Positions 55,747 to 64,000 of a DNA stretch of 64,000 nucleotides are shown here, piece after piece; positions within the stretch are counted from its first letter, which is position 1, and every line of letters starts with the position of its first letter. The stretch covers positions 4,030,001 to 4,094,000 of the forward strand of contig NZ_CP016948.1 of assembly GCF_001642805.2 (NCBI RefSeq), written 5' to 3'. This DNA is from Serratia surfactantfaciens. GTDB lineage: Bacteria > Pseudomonadota > Gammaproteobacteria > Enterobacterales > Enterobacteriaceae. A program made the position numbers and the translations under genes. Below the pieces are notes generated by a model that saw only the letters and a list, made by a program, of their open reading frames with translations, was not told the DNA's origin and ran no database searches.

Positions 55747-57186
55747 TCAGGCTTCCTTACGCTGCAAATCGTTCTGAGGCTGGAGTTTGGCGATACCGAA
55801 GCCGGTGAAGCCATAAATCAGGGCGAACACCACCGCGGCATAACATTGAATCGCCCACGGCAGCAAATCGAGCGTGCTCACTCCCAGCGTGGTCGCCATG
55901 TAGATGCCGGCGGCCGTCCACGGGATCAGCGGTTCAATGACGGTGCCCGCGTCCTCGACGGTGCGCGACAGGTTTTTATTGTCCAGCCCCATGCGACGAT
56001 AGGCCCCTTTGAACAGCTCCGCCGGGATCAGCAGCGCCAGCTTGCCGTCGCTGGTCGCACCGGTCACCAGGATGGTGGTGGCAACGGTAGCGGCGATCAG
56101 TTGACCGGTGGTGTGCACCACTTTCAGCAGTCGGCTGATGATCACCGTCAGCGCGCCGGTCAGCGTCAACGCGCCGGCGAAGGAGAAGGCGCAGAACACC
56201 AGCAGGATCGTGCTCATCATCGAGAACATGCCGCCACGGTTAAGCAGGCGCGGCACGTCGGCGACGATCCCCTCGACGTTGTGGCCCTGGGCGGCGAACA
56301 TCGACAGATTGAAACCGTCCATCAACGCATTCAGCCCCTGCTGCAGGCTAAAGCCCTGCAGCGCGACGCCGATGGCGATCGCCAGCGCGCAGGCGGCCAG
56401 CATGACGGGGATCACCGGCCGTTTGGTCACCGCGCCCCACAGCACCAGCACCGGCGGCAGGATCAGCAGCAGATTGAAATGGTACAGCCCCTCGAGCGCG
56501 CTGACGATTTCGGTCACTTTTTCCGGCGTAGCCACGCTGGCCACCGCGCCGGTGTGCCCGGCGATCAGGTACACCACGGCGGCCAAGATGAAGCTCGGCA
56601 ACGTCGTGTACATCAGATGCTGGATATGGCTGTAGAGATCGGTATCCGCGACGATGGCCGCGAAGTTCGTCGAGTCGGACAGCGGCGAGATTTTGTCGCC
56701 GAAGTAAGCGCCGGACACCACCGCCCCAGCTGCGGCGGCCAGCGGCACGTCCAGACCTGCGGCCACGCCCATCAGCGCCACGCCCACGGTGCCGGCCGCT
56801 CCCCAGGAGGTGCCGGTGCATACCGAGATCACGCTGGTGATGAAGAACGCGGCGATCAGAATATATTGCGGGCTGATCAGCTTCAGCCCCCAATACACCA
56901 TGTAAGGGATAGTGCCGCTGATCATCCAGGTGCCGATCAGGCCGCCCACGCAGATCAGGATCATGATCACCGGCATGGCCTTCGCCAGTTTGGCCACGAT
57001 GGCCTCGATGATGTCGTCCCAGCGGTAGCCTTGCCACCAGGCCAACGCGGCGGCGATAGCGGCGGACACCAGCAGCAGCGGTTCAATGCGCAGGCCAAAC
57101 TGGCCATAGCCGATGATGAGCAGCAACAGCATGGCCACAATCGGCAGCGTCGCCAACCCAAGGTTGAGCGTTTTCTTATTATCCAT
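55747..57186 (-). CDS. NhaC-family Na+/H+ (or organic solute) antiporter
   Basis: An inner-membrane protein of 479 aa with about 11-12 hydrophobic segments. The family signature GTSWGAAGTVGVALMGVAAG and the ion-site segment GAYFGDKISPLSDSTNFAA are clear, with SDGKLALLIPAELF near residue 400. NhaC members include Na+/H+, malate-2H+/Na+-lactate and other exchangers. AGGAG precedes the ATG at 57186. Tight coupling to a C-S lyase suggests that it imports or exports that enzyme's substrate or product rather than doing pH homeostasis; this is inference. Confidence 0.88.
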   Translation of the reverse strand: MDNKKTLNLGLATLPIVAMLLLLIIGYGQFGLRIEPLLLVSAAIAAALAWWQGYRWDDIIEAIVAKLAKAMPVIMILICVGGLIGTWMISGTIPYMVYWGLKLISPQYILIAAFFITSVISVCTGTSWGAAGTVGVALMGVAAGLDVPLAAAAGAVVSGAYFGDKISPLSDSTNFAAIVADTDLYSHIQHLMYTTLPSFILAAVVYLIAGHTGAVASVATPEKVTEIVSALEGLYHFNLLLILPPVLVLWGAVTKRPVIPVMLAACALAIAIGVALQGFSLQQGLNALMDGFNLSMFAAQGHNVEGIVADVPRLLNRGGMFSMMSTILLVFCAFSFAGALTLTGALTVIISRLLKVVHTTGQLIAATVATTILVTGATSDGKLALLIPAELFKGAYRRMGLDNKNLSRTVEDAGTVIEPLIPWTAAGIYMATTLGVSTLDLLPWAIQCYAAVVFALIYGFTGFGIAKLQPQNDLQRKEA

Positions 57187-57266
57187 ATACGGCTCCTGTT
57201 GAAGATGGGGTACTGCAACAGCGTAATGGCTTCGATCACCGGAGGATGTGAGCGCAGACAACTGCC

Positions 57267-57284
57267 CATGTAATCGGTTTCATG
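57267..57284. promoter_or_regulatory. LacI-family operator upstream of the antiporter
   Basis: CATGTAATCGGTTTCATG is an imperfect palindrome (14 of 18 positions symmetric) centred on CG, the layout of LacI/PurR-type operators. It lies 80 bp upstream of the antiporter gene and just past the LacI-type regulator gene, so that regulator is the likely ligand. Confidence 0.6.
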
Positions 57285-57308
57285 CAATAAAATTGTGTGA
57301 GCCGCCTC

Positions 57309-58337
57309 TCATTCACCGCGCTTGCTTTGCTCATGCGGCTCGCCCGCGGCCACGGAGTCTCGCAGGATAAGTTCGGCCGAAAAGCGGTTGTTCTGCGGCG
57401 CAACGCCGCTGCCGCTGTGGATCTGTAGCGCCAGGCGCGCGGCGCGGCGGGCCATTTTTTCGATGGGGTAATGCACGGTGGTCAACGAGGGGTGGAGATA
57501 TTTCGCCAGGGCAATGTCGTCAAAGCCGACGATCGACAGCGCCTCAGGCAGCTGAATTTGCCGTTGGTGGCAGGTGCGCATCATGCCGGCGGCCATCACG
57601 TCGTTGAACGTCACCGCCGCGGTAAAGCGTTGATCGCTGCCCAAAACGCGCTCGGCCGCCAGTTCGCCCCCTCTTTCGTTGAAGGGCACGCTGATGATCC
57701 AGGCACCCGGCACCTCAATGCCGGCGGCCGCCATGGCCTGGCGGTAACCCGTTAGTCGCTGTGCGCGGTCGTCGATCGGCAGATCCGCCGTCACGCAGGC
57801 AATTCTTCGATGCCCCTGACGAATAAGCAATTCGGTCGCCGCCTGCGCCGCATTGGCGTTGTCGAGCCAGATGCAACGGTTGGCGATGGCGGGCAGGTAG
57901 CGGTTGATCAGCACCAGCGCGGGCGTGTGAGCAGCGTAACGCAGCAGTTCGTCCTCCCTCATGCGCGTGACGTGCGCCACGATGGCCTCACATCCCTGGT
58001 TGATGAGAAAGTCGAGGCCGCTTTTTTCCAGCTCCGCCTGATGTCCGCCGCTGCACAGCATCAGACGCACACCGGCCTGCCGCGTGATGTCTTCCACGCC
58101 TCGCGCCAGGCGCGAGAAAAACGGATCGTCGAGGTTGCCGGTCAGCAGCCCCAGCATATTGCCGCTTCTTTTCGCCAACGCCAGCGCGGCGGCGTTACGG
58201 TGGTAGTTAAACTCGCGCATCGCCTTCTCGACACGCTCGCGGGTCACCGGCTCAACATAGGCGGTATTATTGATCACCCGGCTGACGGTGGCCGTGGAAA
58301 CGCCGGCGCGGCGCGCAACGTCTTTCATGGTGGCCAT
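57309..58337 (-). CDS. LacI-family transcriptional regulator
   Basis: 342 aa. The helix-turn-helix at residues 1-25 (MKDVARRAGVSTATVSRVIN) is followed by the hinge, including Ala/Leu residues of AALALAKRSGNMLG that contact the minor groove, and a periplasmic-binding-protein-like effector domain (VGFDDIALAKYLHPSLTTVH near 290-310). AGGACATG precedes the ATG at 58337; the frame to 58445 runs back through the slyD terminator. It is upstream of, and co-oriented with, the antiporter and C-S lyase. The layout recalls E. coli malI with malXY, but here the transporter is NhaC-type. Confidence 0.9.
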   Translation of the reverse strand: MATMKDVARRAGVSTATVSRVINNTAYVEPVTRERVEKAMREFNYHRNAAALALAKRSGNMLGLLTGNLDDPFFSRLARGVEDITRQAGVRLMLCSGGHQAELEKSGLDFLINQGCEAIVAHVTRMREDELLRYAAHTPALVLINRYLPAIANRCIWLDNANAAQAATELLIRQGHRRIACVTADLPIDDRAQRLTGYRQAMAAAGIEVPGAWIISVPFNERGGELAAERVLGSDQRFTAAVTFNDVMAAGMMRTCHQRQIQLPEALSIVGFDDIALAKYLHPSLTTVHYPIEKMARRAARLALQIHSGSGVAPQNNRFSAELILRDSVAAGEPHEQSKRGE

Positions 58338-58378
58338 GACATGTCCTGTCGTGCTGTTCGGCGCCCGGTGCGCCGCGC

Positions 58379-58406
58379 ATAAAAAAGGGCAGCCGATGGC
58401 CGCCCT
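58379..58406 (-). terminator. Intrinsic terminator of slyD
   Basis: AGGGCGGCC-ATC-GGCTGCCCT (one G-U pair) followed by TTTTTTATGC on the minus strand, 24 bp after the slyD stop. It insulates the LacI-type regulator downstream. Confidence 0.9.
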
Positions 58407-58429
58407 CTTGTCTCGTGATCGCGTTCTGC

Positions 58430-59017
58430 TTAGTGGCAGCCGCAACCGCCGTTACCGCAACCGCCTTTACCGTGGTCGTGACCATGGTCGTGATCGTGGC
58501 TGTGGCCGTGACCGCCGCAGCAGCCTTCACCGTGTTCGTGGTGATGGTCGTGCTCGCCGTGTACGTGACCGTGTGCCAGTTCTTCTGCGGTCGCTTCGCG
58601 GATCGCGACAACTTCCACGTTGAAGTTCAGGTTTTGGCCGGCCAGCATGTGGTTGCCGTCAACCACAACGTGGTCGCCATCAACTTCGGTGATTTCAACC
58701 GGTACCGGACCCTGATCGGTGTCAGCCAGGAAACGCATGCCGACCTGCAGTTCGTCAACGCCCATGAAGACGTCTTTCGGTACGCGCTGCACCAGGTTTT
58801 CGTCGTAGTTGCCGTACGCGTCGTTCGCGCCGACGTGAACGTCAAAACGATCGCCAACGTCGTGGCCTTCGAGTGCTTTTTCCAGACCTGCGATCAGAGA
58901 ACCATGCCCGTGCAGATAGTCCAGCGGTGCGCTCACCGGAGACTCATCAACCAAAACACCGTCTTCTGTACGTACTTGGTAAGCCAGGCTGACCACCAAG
59001 TCTTTTGCTACTTTCAT
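58430..59017 (-). CDS. slyD: FKBP-type prolyl isomerase and nickel metallochaperone SlyD
   Basis: 195 aa (E. coli 196). The FKBP domain with inserted flap (about 1-150; MKVAKDLVVSLAYQVRTEDG, PLDYLHGHGSLIAGLEKAL) is followed by a His/Cys-rich tail (about 150-195) with clusters HDHHHEHGEGCCGGHGHSH and GKGGCGNGGCGCH. The tail binds nickel and other metals; SlyD helps hydrogenase and urease maturation in enterics. Cytoplasmic. It is followed by its own terminator. Confidence 0.97.
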   Translation of the reverse strand: MKVAKDLVVSLAYQVRTEDGVLVDESPVSAPLDYLHGHGSLIAGLEKALEGHDVGDRFDVHVGANDAYGNYDENLVQRVPKDVFMGVDELQVGMRFLADTDQGPVPVEITEVDGDHVVVDGNHMLAGQNLNFNVEVVAIREATAEELAHGHVHGEHDHHHEHGEGCCGGHGHSHDHDHGHDHGKGGCGNGGCGCH

Positions 59018-59129
59018 GATATCTCCTACCGTTGGCTACTAGGACGCACACCGTTATCGGGATGCGCGCCTTTTCCGGACAGATTGTAACGGAAATCTGT
59101 CGCGCTGTACCCTCCGGGATAAAAAAACG

Positions 59130-59333
59130 CTACTTCGGCTGGAAAATGCCGATCACCTGCTCTTGCGGGCGAACGTGTTTTTCTACCTGTTGTTCGGTCT
59201 GGCGCTGATGATGGCCGCACTTGACGCACTCCACCACTTCCACCTGATCCTCCCGCCACACCGCCAGCGTATCCATGGCGCTACAGCTCGGGCACACCGC
59301 CCCGGCGATAAATCTCTTACGTGTTGCAGACAT
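59130..59333 (-). CDS. yheV: YheV family putative zinc-ribbon protein
   Basis: 67 aa with two CxxC knuckles (Cys14/Cys17 in VCPSC, Cys36/Cys39 in CVKC), forming a probable zinc ribbon. Function is unknown. It lies between kefB and slyD as in E. coli. Confidence 0.9.
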   Translation of the reverse strand: MSATRKRFIAGAVCPSCSAMDTLAVWREDQVEVVECVKCGHHQRQTEQQVEKHVRPQEQVIGIFQPK

Positions 59334-59347
59334 CGTTATGCTCCCGC

Positions 59348-61156
59348 TTATTCATATTCATCCCAGCCGTCGAACTGGCGACTTTCTTTTTGCATTTCGC
59401 GATGGAACAGCTCTTCCAACTCGCGCCGCGCCTCTTTCACGCGGGAAATTTGCGCCACGTCGCCCTGATGCGGCGGCATCAGTTCACGCAGCATGCGCAT
59501 ATCCAGGCGGCGGAAATGCTGCTGGGCGCGGAAGGCCTGATGCGGGTGCATGCCCAACTCCATCAGCGCCTTGCGCCCCAGTTCCAGCGCGCTGGAGAAG
59601 GTCTCGCGGCTGAACTGTTTCACCCCCGCCTGCAGCAACTCATGCGCCTCCACGCGGCCGCGCGCGCGCGCCAGGATGCTCAGGTTCGGGAAGTGCTGCT
59701 GGCACAGCCGCACGATCTCCATGGTGTCTTCCGGCTCATTGCAGGTGATCACGATCGACTTGGCCTTCTCGGCGCCCGCCGCGCGCAACAGCTCCAGCTC
59801 GGTGGCATCGCCGTAATAAACCTTGTAGCCGTAGCGCCGCAGTACGCCAACGGCGCTGACGTCGCGCTCCAGTACGGTAATGCGCATCTTGTTGGCCATC
59901 AGCAGGCGGCCGATCACCTGGCCGAAACGCCCGAAGCCGACGATGATCACCTGCGGATCGTCGTCTTCCACGTACGGCGTTTCCTCATCCTCGTCCTTGG
60001 CGTTGTATCGGCGCGCCAAAATGCGGTCGATGGCCTGCATCAGCAGCGGCGTGGTCATCATCGACAGCGTCACCACCACCAGCAGTAAAGAGAGTTGATC
60101 CGGCTGCAGCACCTTTTGGGCGCCCGCCGCAGAAAACAACACGAAGGCGAACTCACCGCCCTGGCTGAGCACGCCGGCGAACTGCAGGCGCACCGAGCTG
60201 CGCAGGCCGAACAGGCGCGACACGCCGTAGAGCACGCCGGATTTGACCGCCACCAGCGCCAGCACGCCGATCAACACTTCGGCCAGGTGGGTGTAGAGCA
60301 CGCCGATATTCAACACCATACCCACCGAGATAAAGAATAACCCCAGCAGCAGCCCTTTAAACGGCTCGATGGAAATTTCCAACTCGTGGCGGTATTCGCT
60401 CTCCGCCAGCAGCACGCCGGCAATGAAGGTGCCGAGCGCCATCGACAGGCCGAGCGTCTCCATAAACAGCGCCGAGCCGAGCACCAACAACAGCGCCGCG
60501 GCGGTGAAGATTTCGCGCACGCCGGAAGCGGCGATATAGCGGAACAGCGGCCGCAGCAGGAAGCGGCCGCCGATCAGCATGCCGCCGAACGCCGCCACCT
60601 TGAGCGCGATTTTCGCCCAATCGTCGCTGGTGCCACCCGCGCCGGCCAGAATCGGGATCAACGCCAGCGCCGGGATCACCGCCATATCCTGGAACAGCAG
60701 CACCGAAAAGCCGAGCTGCCCCCCTTCGTTGCGGTTCATGCCCTTCTCGCGCATCAGCTGCAGCGCCATCGCGGTGGAGGACATCGCCAGACCGACGCCG
60801 CCGATCACCGCCGCCTGCCAGGCAAAGTGCGTCAGGTACAACAACGCGCCCAGCACCGCCGCGGTGATCAACACCTGGCCGGCGCCGGCGCCGAAGATCG
60901 AGCGCCGCAGTTCCCACAGCTTGCTGGGGTTCAGCTCCAGGCCGATGATGAACATCAGGAACACCACGCCCAGTTCGGAGAAGTGCAGGATCTCGTCAAC
61001 GTCGCGAATGAAGCCCAATCCCCAGGGGCCGATGGCGATGCCGGCGATCAGATAGCCCAGCACCGCGCCGATCCCCAGGCGACGAGCGATCGGCACCGTC
61101 ACCACCGCGGCGAACAGGAACAGTAAAATGGCGGTCAGTAAGGTTGATCCTTCCAT
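59348..61156 (-). CDS. kefB: Glutathione-gated potassium efflux antiporter KefB
   Basis: Expels K+ in exchange for H+ when glutathione adducts form, acidifying the cytoplasm against electrophiles. It is 602 aa (E. coli 601): about 12 membrane segments (1-385; [20 protein letters not shown]), then an RCK/NAD-binding domain (about 400-520; [20 protein letters not shown]) and a charged C-terminus. The start at 61156 gives the family MEGS N-terminus; the longer frame to 61288 runs through kefG. It needs KefG, encoded 2 bp upstream. Confidence 0.97.
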   Translation of the reverse strand: MEGSTLLTAILLFLFAAVVTVPIARRLGIGAVLGYLIAGIAIGPWGLGFIRDVDEILHFSELGVVFLMFIIGLELNPSKLWELRRSIFGAGAGQVLITAAVLGALLYLTHFAWQAAVIGGVGLAMSSTAMALQLMREKGMNRNEGGQLGFSVLLFQDMAVIPALALIPILAGAGGTSDDWAKIALKVAAFGGMLIGGRFLLRPLFRYIAASGVREIFTAAALLLVLGSALFMETLGLSMALGTFIAGVLLAESEYRHELEISIEPFKGLLLGLFFISVGMVLNIGVLYTHLAEVLIGVLALVAVKSGVLYGVSRLFGLRSSVRLQFAGVLSQGGEFAFVLFSAAGAQKVLQPDQLSLLLVVVTLSMMTTPLLMQAIDRILARRYNAKDEDEETPYVEDDDPQVIIVGFGRFGQVIGRLLMANKMRITVLERDVSAVGVLRRYGYKVYYGDATELELLRAAGAEKAKSIVITCNEPEDTMEIVRLCQQHFPNLSILARARGRVEAHELLQAGVKQFSRETFSSALELGRKALMELGMHPHQAFRAQQHFRRLDMRMLRELMPPHQGDVAQISRVKEARRELEELFHREMQKESRQFDGWDEYE

Positions 61157-61158
61157 GC

Positions 61159-61713
61159 TCACCGCCCTCCGTGCGGCAGCGGGTGGCTCAGCCACTCGCC
61201 GTAGGCGTCCGCATGGCTGCGCAGCACCTCCGGCTTCTGCCGCCGCGCCCAATACACCACGAACGGCGTCAACCAGTGCATATGGCACATTCCGGCGGTC
61301 AACTCGAACGGCCGCAGGATATCTTCCATCGGATAATGGTTATAACCGCCGGTGCGATAGGCGCCTTCCGGCTCGCCGGTGGTGATCACCGAGCGCCAGT
61401 ATTTGCCCGCCAACGCATTGCCGCCCACCCCGCTGGCGAAGCCGCGCGACAAGACCCGATCCAGCCACTCCTTCAGCAGCGCCGGGCAGCTGTAGGTATA
61501 GAGAGGATGCTGAAACACGATGACCTGATGCTCACGCAGCAGCTGTTGTTCGTGATGGATATCGATAAAAAAATCAGGATAGTGCGCGTAAAGATCGTGC
61601 ACGGTGACATGTTCCAACTGCTGCGCCGGTCGAAGCAAAACCCGGTTCGCCACCGAGTCATGGGATTCCGGATGGGCATACAGCAGCAAGACCTTGGGCG
61701 GCTGCGACATCAT
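61159..61713 (-). CDS. kefG: KefB ancillary quinone oxidoreductase-like protein KefG
   Basis: 184 aa, the E. coli length. A flavodoxin-fold NAD(P)H quinone oxidoreductase ([56 protein letters not shown]). Required for full KefB activity. GAGGGGA precedes tandem ATGs at 61713 and 61710; the first matches E. coli. Confidence 0.95.
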   Translation of the reverse strand: MMSQPPKVLLLYAHPESHDSVANRVLLRPAQQLEHVTVHDLYAHYPDFFIDIHHEQQLLREHQVIVFQHPLYTYSCPALLKEWLDRVLSRGFASGVGGNALAGKYWRSVITTGEPEGAYRTGGYNHYPMEDILRPFELTAGMCHMHWLTPFVVYWARRQKPEVLRSHADAYGEWLSHPLPHGGR

Positions 61714-61839
61714 TCCCCTCCAAAGCGTCGTCAGGGTAGCGGTTTTCCGTTACCATGCATCGCAAAGACAAAAACAGCGCGCGGTGCGCGTTCTGTTACC
61801 TTAATGATAATTTAACATACTCTGAACATACGGCGCTTT

Positions 61840-63753
61840 ATGATTGTATTCTCCTCGCTACAAATCCGACGCGGCATTCGCGTCCTGCTGGACAACGCCA
61901 CGGCGACGGTTAATCCCGGTCAGAAGGTCGGCCTGGTGGGCAAAAACGGCTGCGGCAAATCCACGCTGCTGTCGCTGCTGAAGGGCGAGATCGCGGCGGA
62001 CGGCGGCAGTTTCACCTTCCCCGGCAACTGGGCGCTGGCTTGGGTCAACCAGGAGACGCCGGCGCTGGACGTGCCGGCGATCGAGTATGTTATCGACGGC
62101 GACCGCGAGTTTCGCCAGCTTGAAGCCGAACTGCAGGCGGCCAACGACCGCAACGACGGCCACGCCATCGCCACCCTGCACGGCAAGCTGGACGCCATCG
62201 ACGCCTGGACCATCCGTTCCCGCGCCGCCAGTCTGCTGCACGGCCTCGGCTTCTCCAACGAACAGCTGCAAAGCCCGGTACGCGACTTCTCTGGCGGCTG
62301 GCGCATGCGCCTTAACCTGGCACAGGCGCTGGTGTGCCGTTCGGATCTGCTGCTGCTCGACGAACCGACCAACCACCTGGATCTCGACGCGGTGATCTGG
62401 CTGGAGCGCTGGCTGAAAAGCTATCCCGGCACGCTGGTGCTGATCTCGCACGACCGCGACTTCCTCGATCCGATCGTCGACAAGATCCTGCATATCGAAC
62501 AGCAGACGATGAACGAGTACACCGGCAACTATTCTTCGTTCGAACGCCAGCGCGCCACCAAACTGGCGCAGCAGCAGTCGCTGTATCAGCACCAGCAAGA
62601 GAAAGTGGCGCACCTGCAAAGCTATATCGACCGTTTCCGCGCGCAGGCCACCAAGGCCAAGCAGGCGCAAAGCCGTATCAAGATGCTGGAGCGCATGGAG
62701 CTGATCGCCCCGGCGCACGTCGACAATCCGTTCACCTTCAGCTTCCGTCCGCCGGAAAGCCTGCCGAACCCGCTGCTGCGCATGGAAAAGGTCAGCGCCG
62801 GCTATGGCGAGAAAGTGATCCTGAAGTCAATCAAGCTGAACCTGGTACCCGGCTCGCGCATCGGCCTGCTCGGCCGCAACGGCGCCGGCAAATCGACGCT
62901 GATCAAACTGCTGGCCGGCACCCTGGAACCGCTGAGCGGCGAGATCGGCCTGGCGAAAGGCATCAAGCTGGGCTACTTCGCCCAGCACCAGCTGGAATTC
63001 CTGCGCGCCGACGAATCGCCGCTGCAACATCTGAGCCGCATCGCCCCAAGGGTGCTGGAGCAGCAGCTGCGCGACTATCTGGGCGGTTTCGGCTTCCAGG
63101 GCGACAAGGTCAGCGAAATGACCGAGCGGTTCTCTGGCGGCGAGAAGGCGCGGCTGGTGCTGGCGCTGATCGTCTGGCAGCGCCCGAACCTGCTGCTGCT
63201 CGATGAACCGACCAACCACCTGGATCTCGACATGCGCCAGGCGCTGACCGAGGCGCTGATCGATTTCGAAGGCGCGTTGGTGGTGGTATCGCACGACCGT
63301 CATCTACTGCGCTCCACCACCGACGATCTGTATCTGGTGCACGACGGCCAGGTCGAGCCTTTCGAGGGCGACCTCGACGACTACCAGCAGTGGCTGATCG
63401 ATCTGCAGCGTCAGGAAAGCCAGCAGGACGCACCGGAAAAAGAGAGCGGTGGCAACAGCGCACAGGCGCGCAAGGATCAAAAACGCCGCGAGGCGGAATT
63501 CCGCACCCAGACCCAACCGCTGCGCAAGCAGATCGCCAAACTGGAACAGCAGATGGAAAAACTGGGCGCCGAACTGGCGGCGGTGGAAGAGCAGTTGGCG
63601 GACTCCGCACTGTACGACATCAGCCGCAAGGCCGAGCTGACCGACTGCCTGCAAAAGCAAAGCCAGGCCAAATCCGCGCTGGAAGAGACGGAAATGACCT
63701 GGCTGGATGCGCAGGAACAGCTGGAGCAGCTAACGCAGGCGTTCGACGCCTAA
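61840..63753 (+). CDS. yheS: ABC-F family ATPase YheS
   Basis: 637 aa, the E. coli length, with two ABC ATPase domains and no membrane segments. Domain 1: Walker A GKNGCGKST (about 34-42), signature FSGGWRMRL, Walker B LLLLDEPTNHLDLD. Domain 2: GRNGAGKST (about 345-353), FSGGEKARL, LLLLDEPTNHLD. The interdomain linker is the ABC-F P-site tRNA interaction motif region, and a C-terminal coiled coil (about 540-637) follows. ABC-F proteins act on the ribosome E site. Divergent from kefG. Confidence 0.95.
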   Translation: MIVFSSLQIRRGIRVLLDNATATVNPGQKVGLVGKNGCGKSTLLSLLKGEIAADGGSFTFPGNWALAWVNQETPALDVPAIEYVIDGDREFRQLEAELQAANDRNDGHAIATLHGKLDAIDAWTIRSRAASLLHGLGFSNEQLQSPVRDFSGGWRMRLNLAQALVCRSDLLLLDEPTNHLDLDAVIWLERWLKSYPGTLVLISHDRDFLDPIVDKILHIEQQTMNEYTGNYSSFERQRATKLAQQQSLYQHQQEKVAHLQSYIDRFRAQATKAKQAQSRIKMLERMELIAPAHVDNPFTFSFRPPESLPNPLLRMEKVSAGYGEKVILKSIKLNLVPGSRIGLLGRNGAGKSTLIKLLAGTLEPLSGEIGLAKGIKLGYFAQHQLEFLRADESPLQHLSRIAPRVLEQQLRDYLGGFGFQGDKVSEMTERFSGGEKARLVLALIVWQRPNLLLLDEPTNHLDLDMRQALTEALIDFEGALVVVSHDRHLLRSTTDDLYLVHDGQVEPFEGDLDDYQQWLIDLQRQESQQDAPEKESGGNSAQARKDQKRREAEFRTQTQPLRKQIAKLEQQMEKLGAELAAVEEQLADSALYDISRKAELTDCLQKQSQAKSALEETEMTWLDAQEQLEQLTQAFDA

Positions 63754-63756
63754 GCC

Positions 63757-64000
63757 TCAGGCCTTGTAAAAAGGTTTATCCCCCAGAATGGTCGCGCGGT
63801 GCATGATGCGCCGCTGCGGCAGATAATCCGCGTTGGCGTAGTGTTGCGTCACGCGGTTATCCCAGATCGCCACGTCATTCTCCTGCCAGCGCCAGCGCAC
63901 CTGAAACTCCGGTTTGGTGATGTGAGCAAACAGGAAATTCAGTAAAGCGTCACTCTCCTTCGGCGCCAGATCGACGATCCGCGTAGTGAATCCTTCATTG
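63757..64000 (-). CDS. tauD: Taurine dioxygenase, C-terminal part only
   Basis: The last 80 residues of an alpha-ketoglutarate/Fe(II)-dependent taurine dioxygenase, which releases sulfite from taurine. It begins [20 protein letters not shown] and continues to the stop at 63757. It includes the distal iron-ligand His in [17 protein letters not shown] and the carboxylate-binding Arg just after. The N-terminal HxD motif is outside the window. It converges on yheS with 3 bp between stops. The other tau genes would lie beyond 64000. Confidence 0.92.
   Translation of the reverse strand, partial: NEGFTTRIVDLAPKESDALLNFLFAHITKPEFQVRWRWQENDVAIWDNRVTQHYANADYLPQRRIMHRATILGDKPFYKA

Overview
The window is chromosomal DNA of an enteric gammaproteobacterium, most likely Serratia (S. 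marcescens-like). The evidence is E. coli-like proteins in E. coli-like order (str, S10, spc and alpha ribosomal operons, the rsmB/trkA block and the kefGB block), GC-rich codon use, and a near-full-length enterobacterial 16S rRNA. The genus call is inference from gene content and order. I see no prophage, insertion sequence, integron or CRISPR array.

Layout. (1) 1-2525: a probable organophosphate or phosphonate uptake locus, with a partial alkaline-phosphatase-superfamily enzyme and a periplasmic binding protein on the minus strand, divergent from a GntR/UTRA regulator, and a 16-bp perfect palindrome in the shared promoter region. (2) 2564-18098: metH, iclR, a gluconate/Entner-Doudoroff cluster (gntK-gntU-edd-eda), then aceK-aceA-aceB and metA. 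In E. coli the ace genes, iclR and metH are contiguous; here four gluconate genes sit between iclR and aceK. Readable operators include two overlapping GntR boxes, IclR boxes at iclR and aceB, a MetR box at metH and Met boxes at metA. (3) 18255-20998: an rRNA operon on the minus strand (P1, P2, 16S, tRNA-Glu, 5S, tRNA-Thr, 5S, terminator) in which 23S is reduced to its first ~32 nt, fused directly into a 5S gene. This is either an assembly collapse or a real deletion, and it is the most striking feature of the window. (4) 21165-31388: yrdA, aroE-tsaC-yrdD-smg-dprA, def-fmt-rsmB-trkA-mscL, then arfA, zntR and yhdN.

(5) 31538-45204: alpha operon (rpsM-rpsK-rpsD-rpoA-rplQ), spc operon (rplN to rpmJ, including secY) and S10 operon (rpsJ to rpsQ), all on the minus strand. 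(6) 45583-52786: bfr, bfd, the str operon (rpsL-rpsG-fusA-tuf), and the yheO-tusDCB sulfur relay operon. (7) 53134-64000: fkpA, slyX, a three-gene insertion (LacI-type regulator, NhaC-type antiporter, MalY/PatB C-S lyase) with its own likely operator, slyD, yheV, kefB, kefG, the ABC-F gene yheS, and the 3' end of tauD.

Functionally the window holds much of the translation apparatus, the glyoxylate bypass with its repressor and its isocitrate dehydrogenase kinase/phosphatase, a complete route from gluconate to pyruvate plus glyceraldehyde-3-phosphate, and two steps of methionine synthesis.
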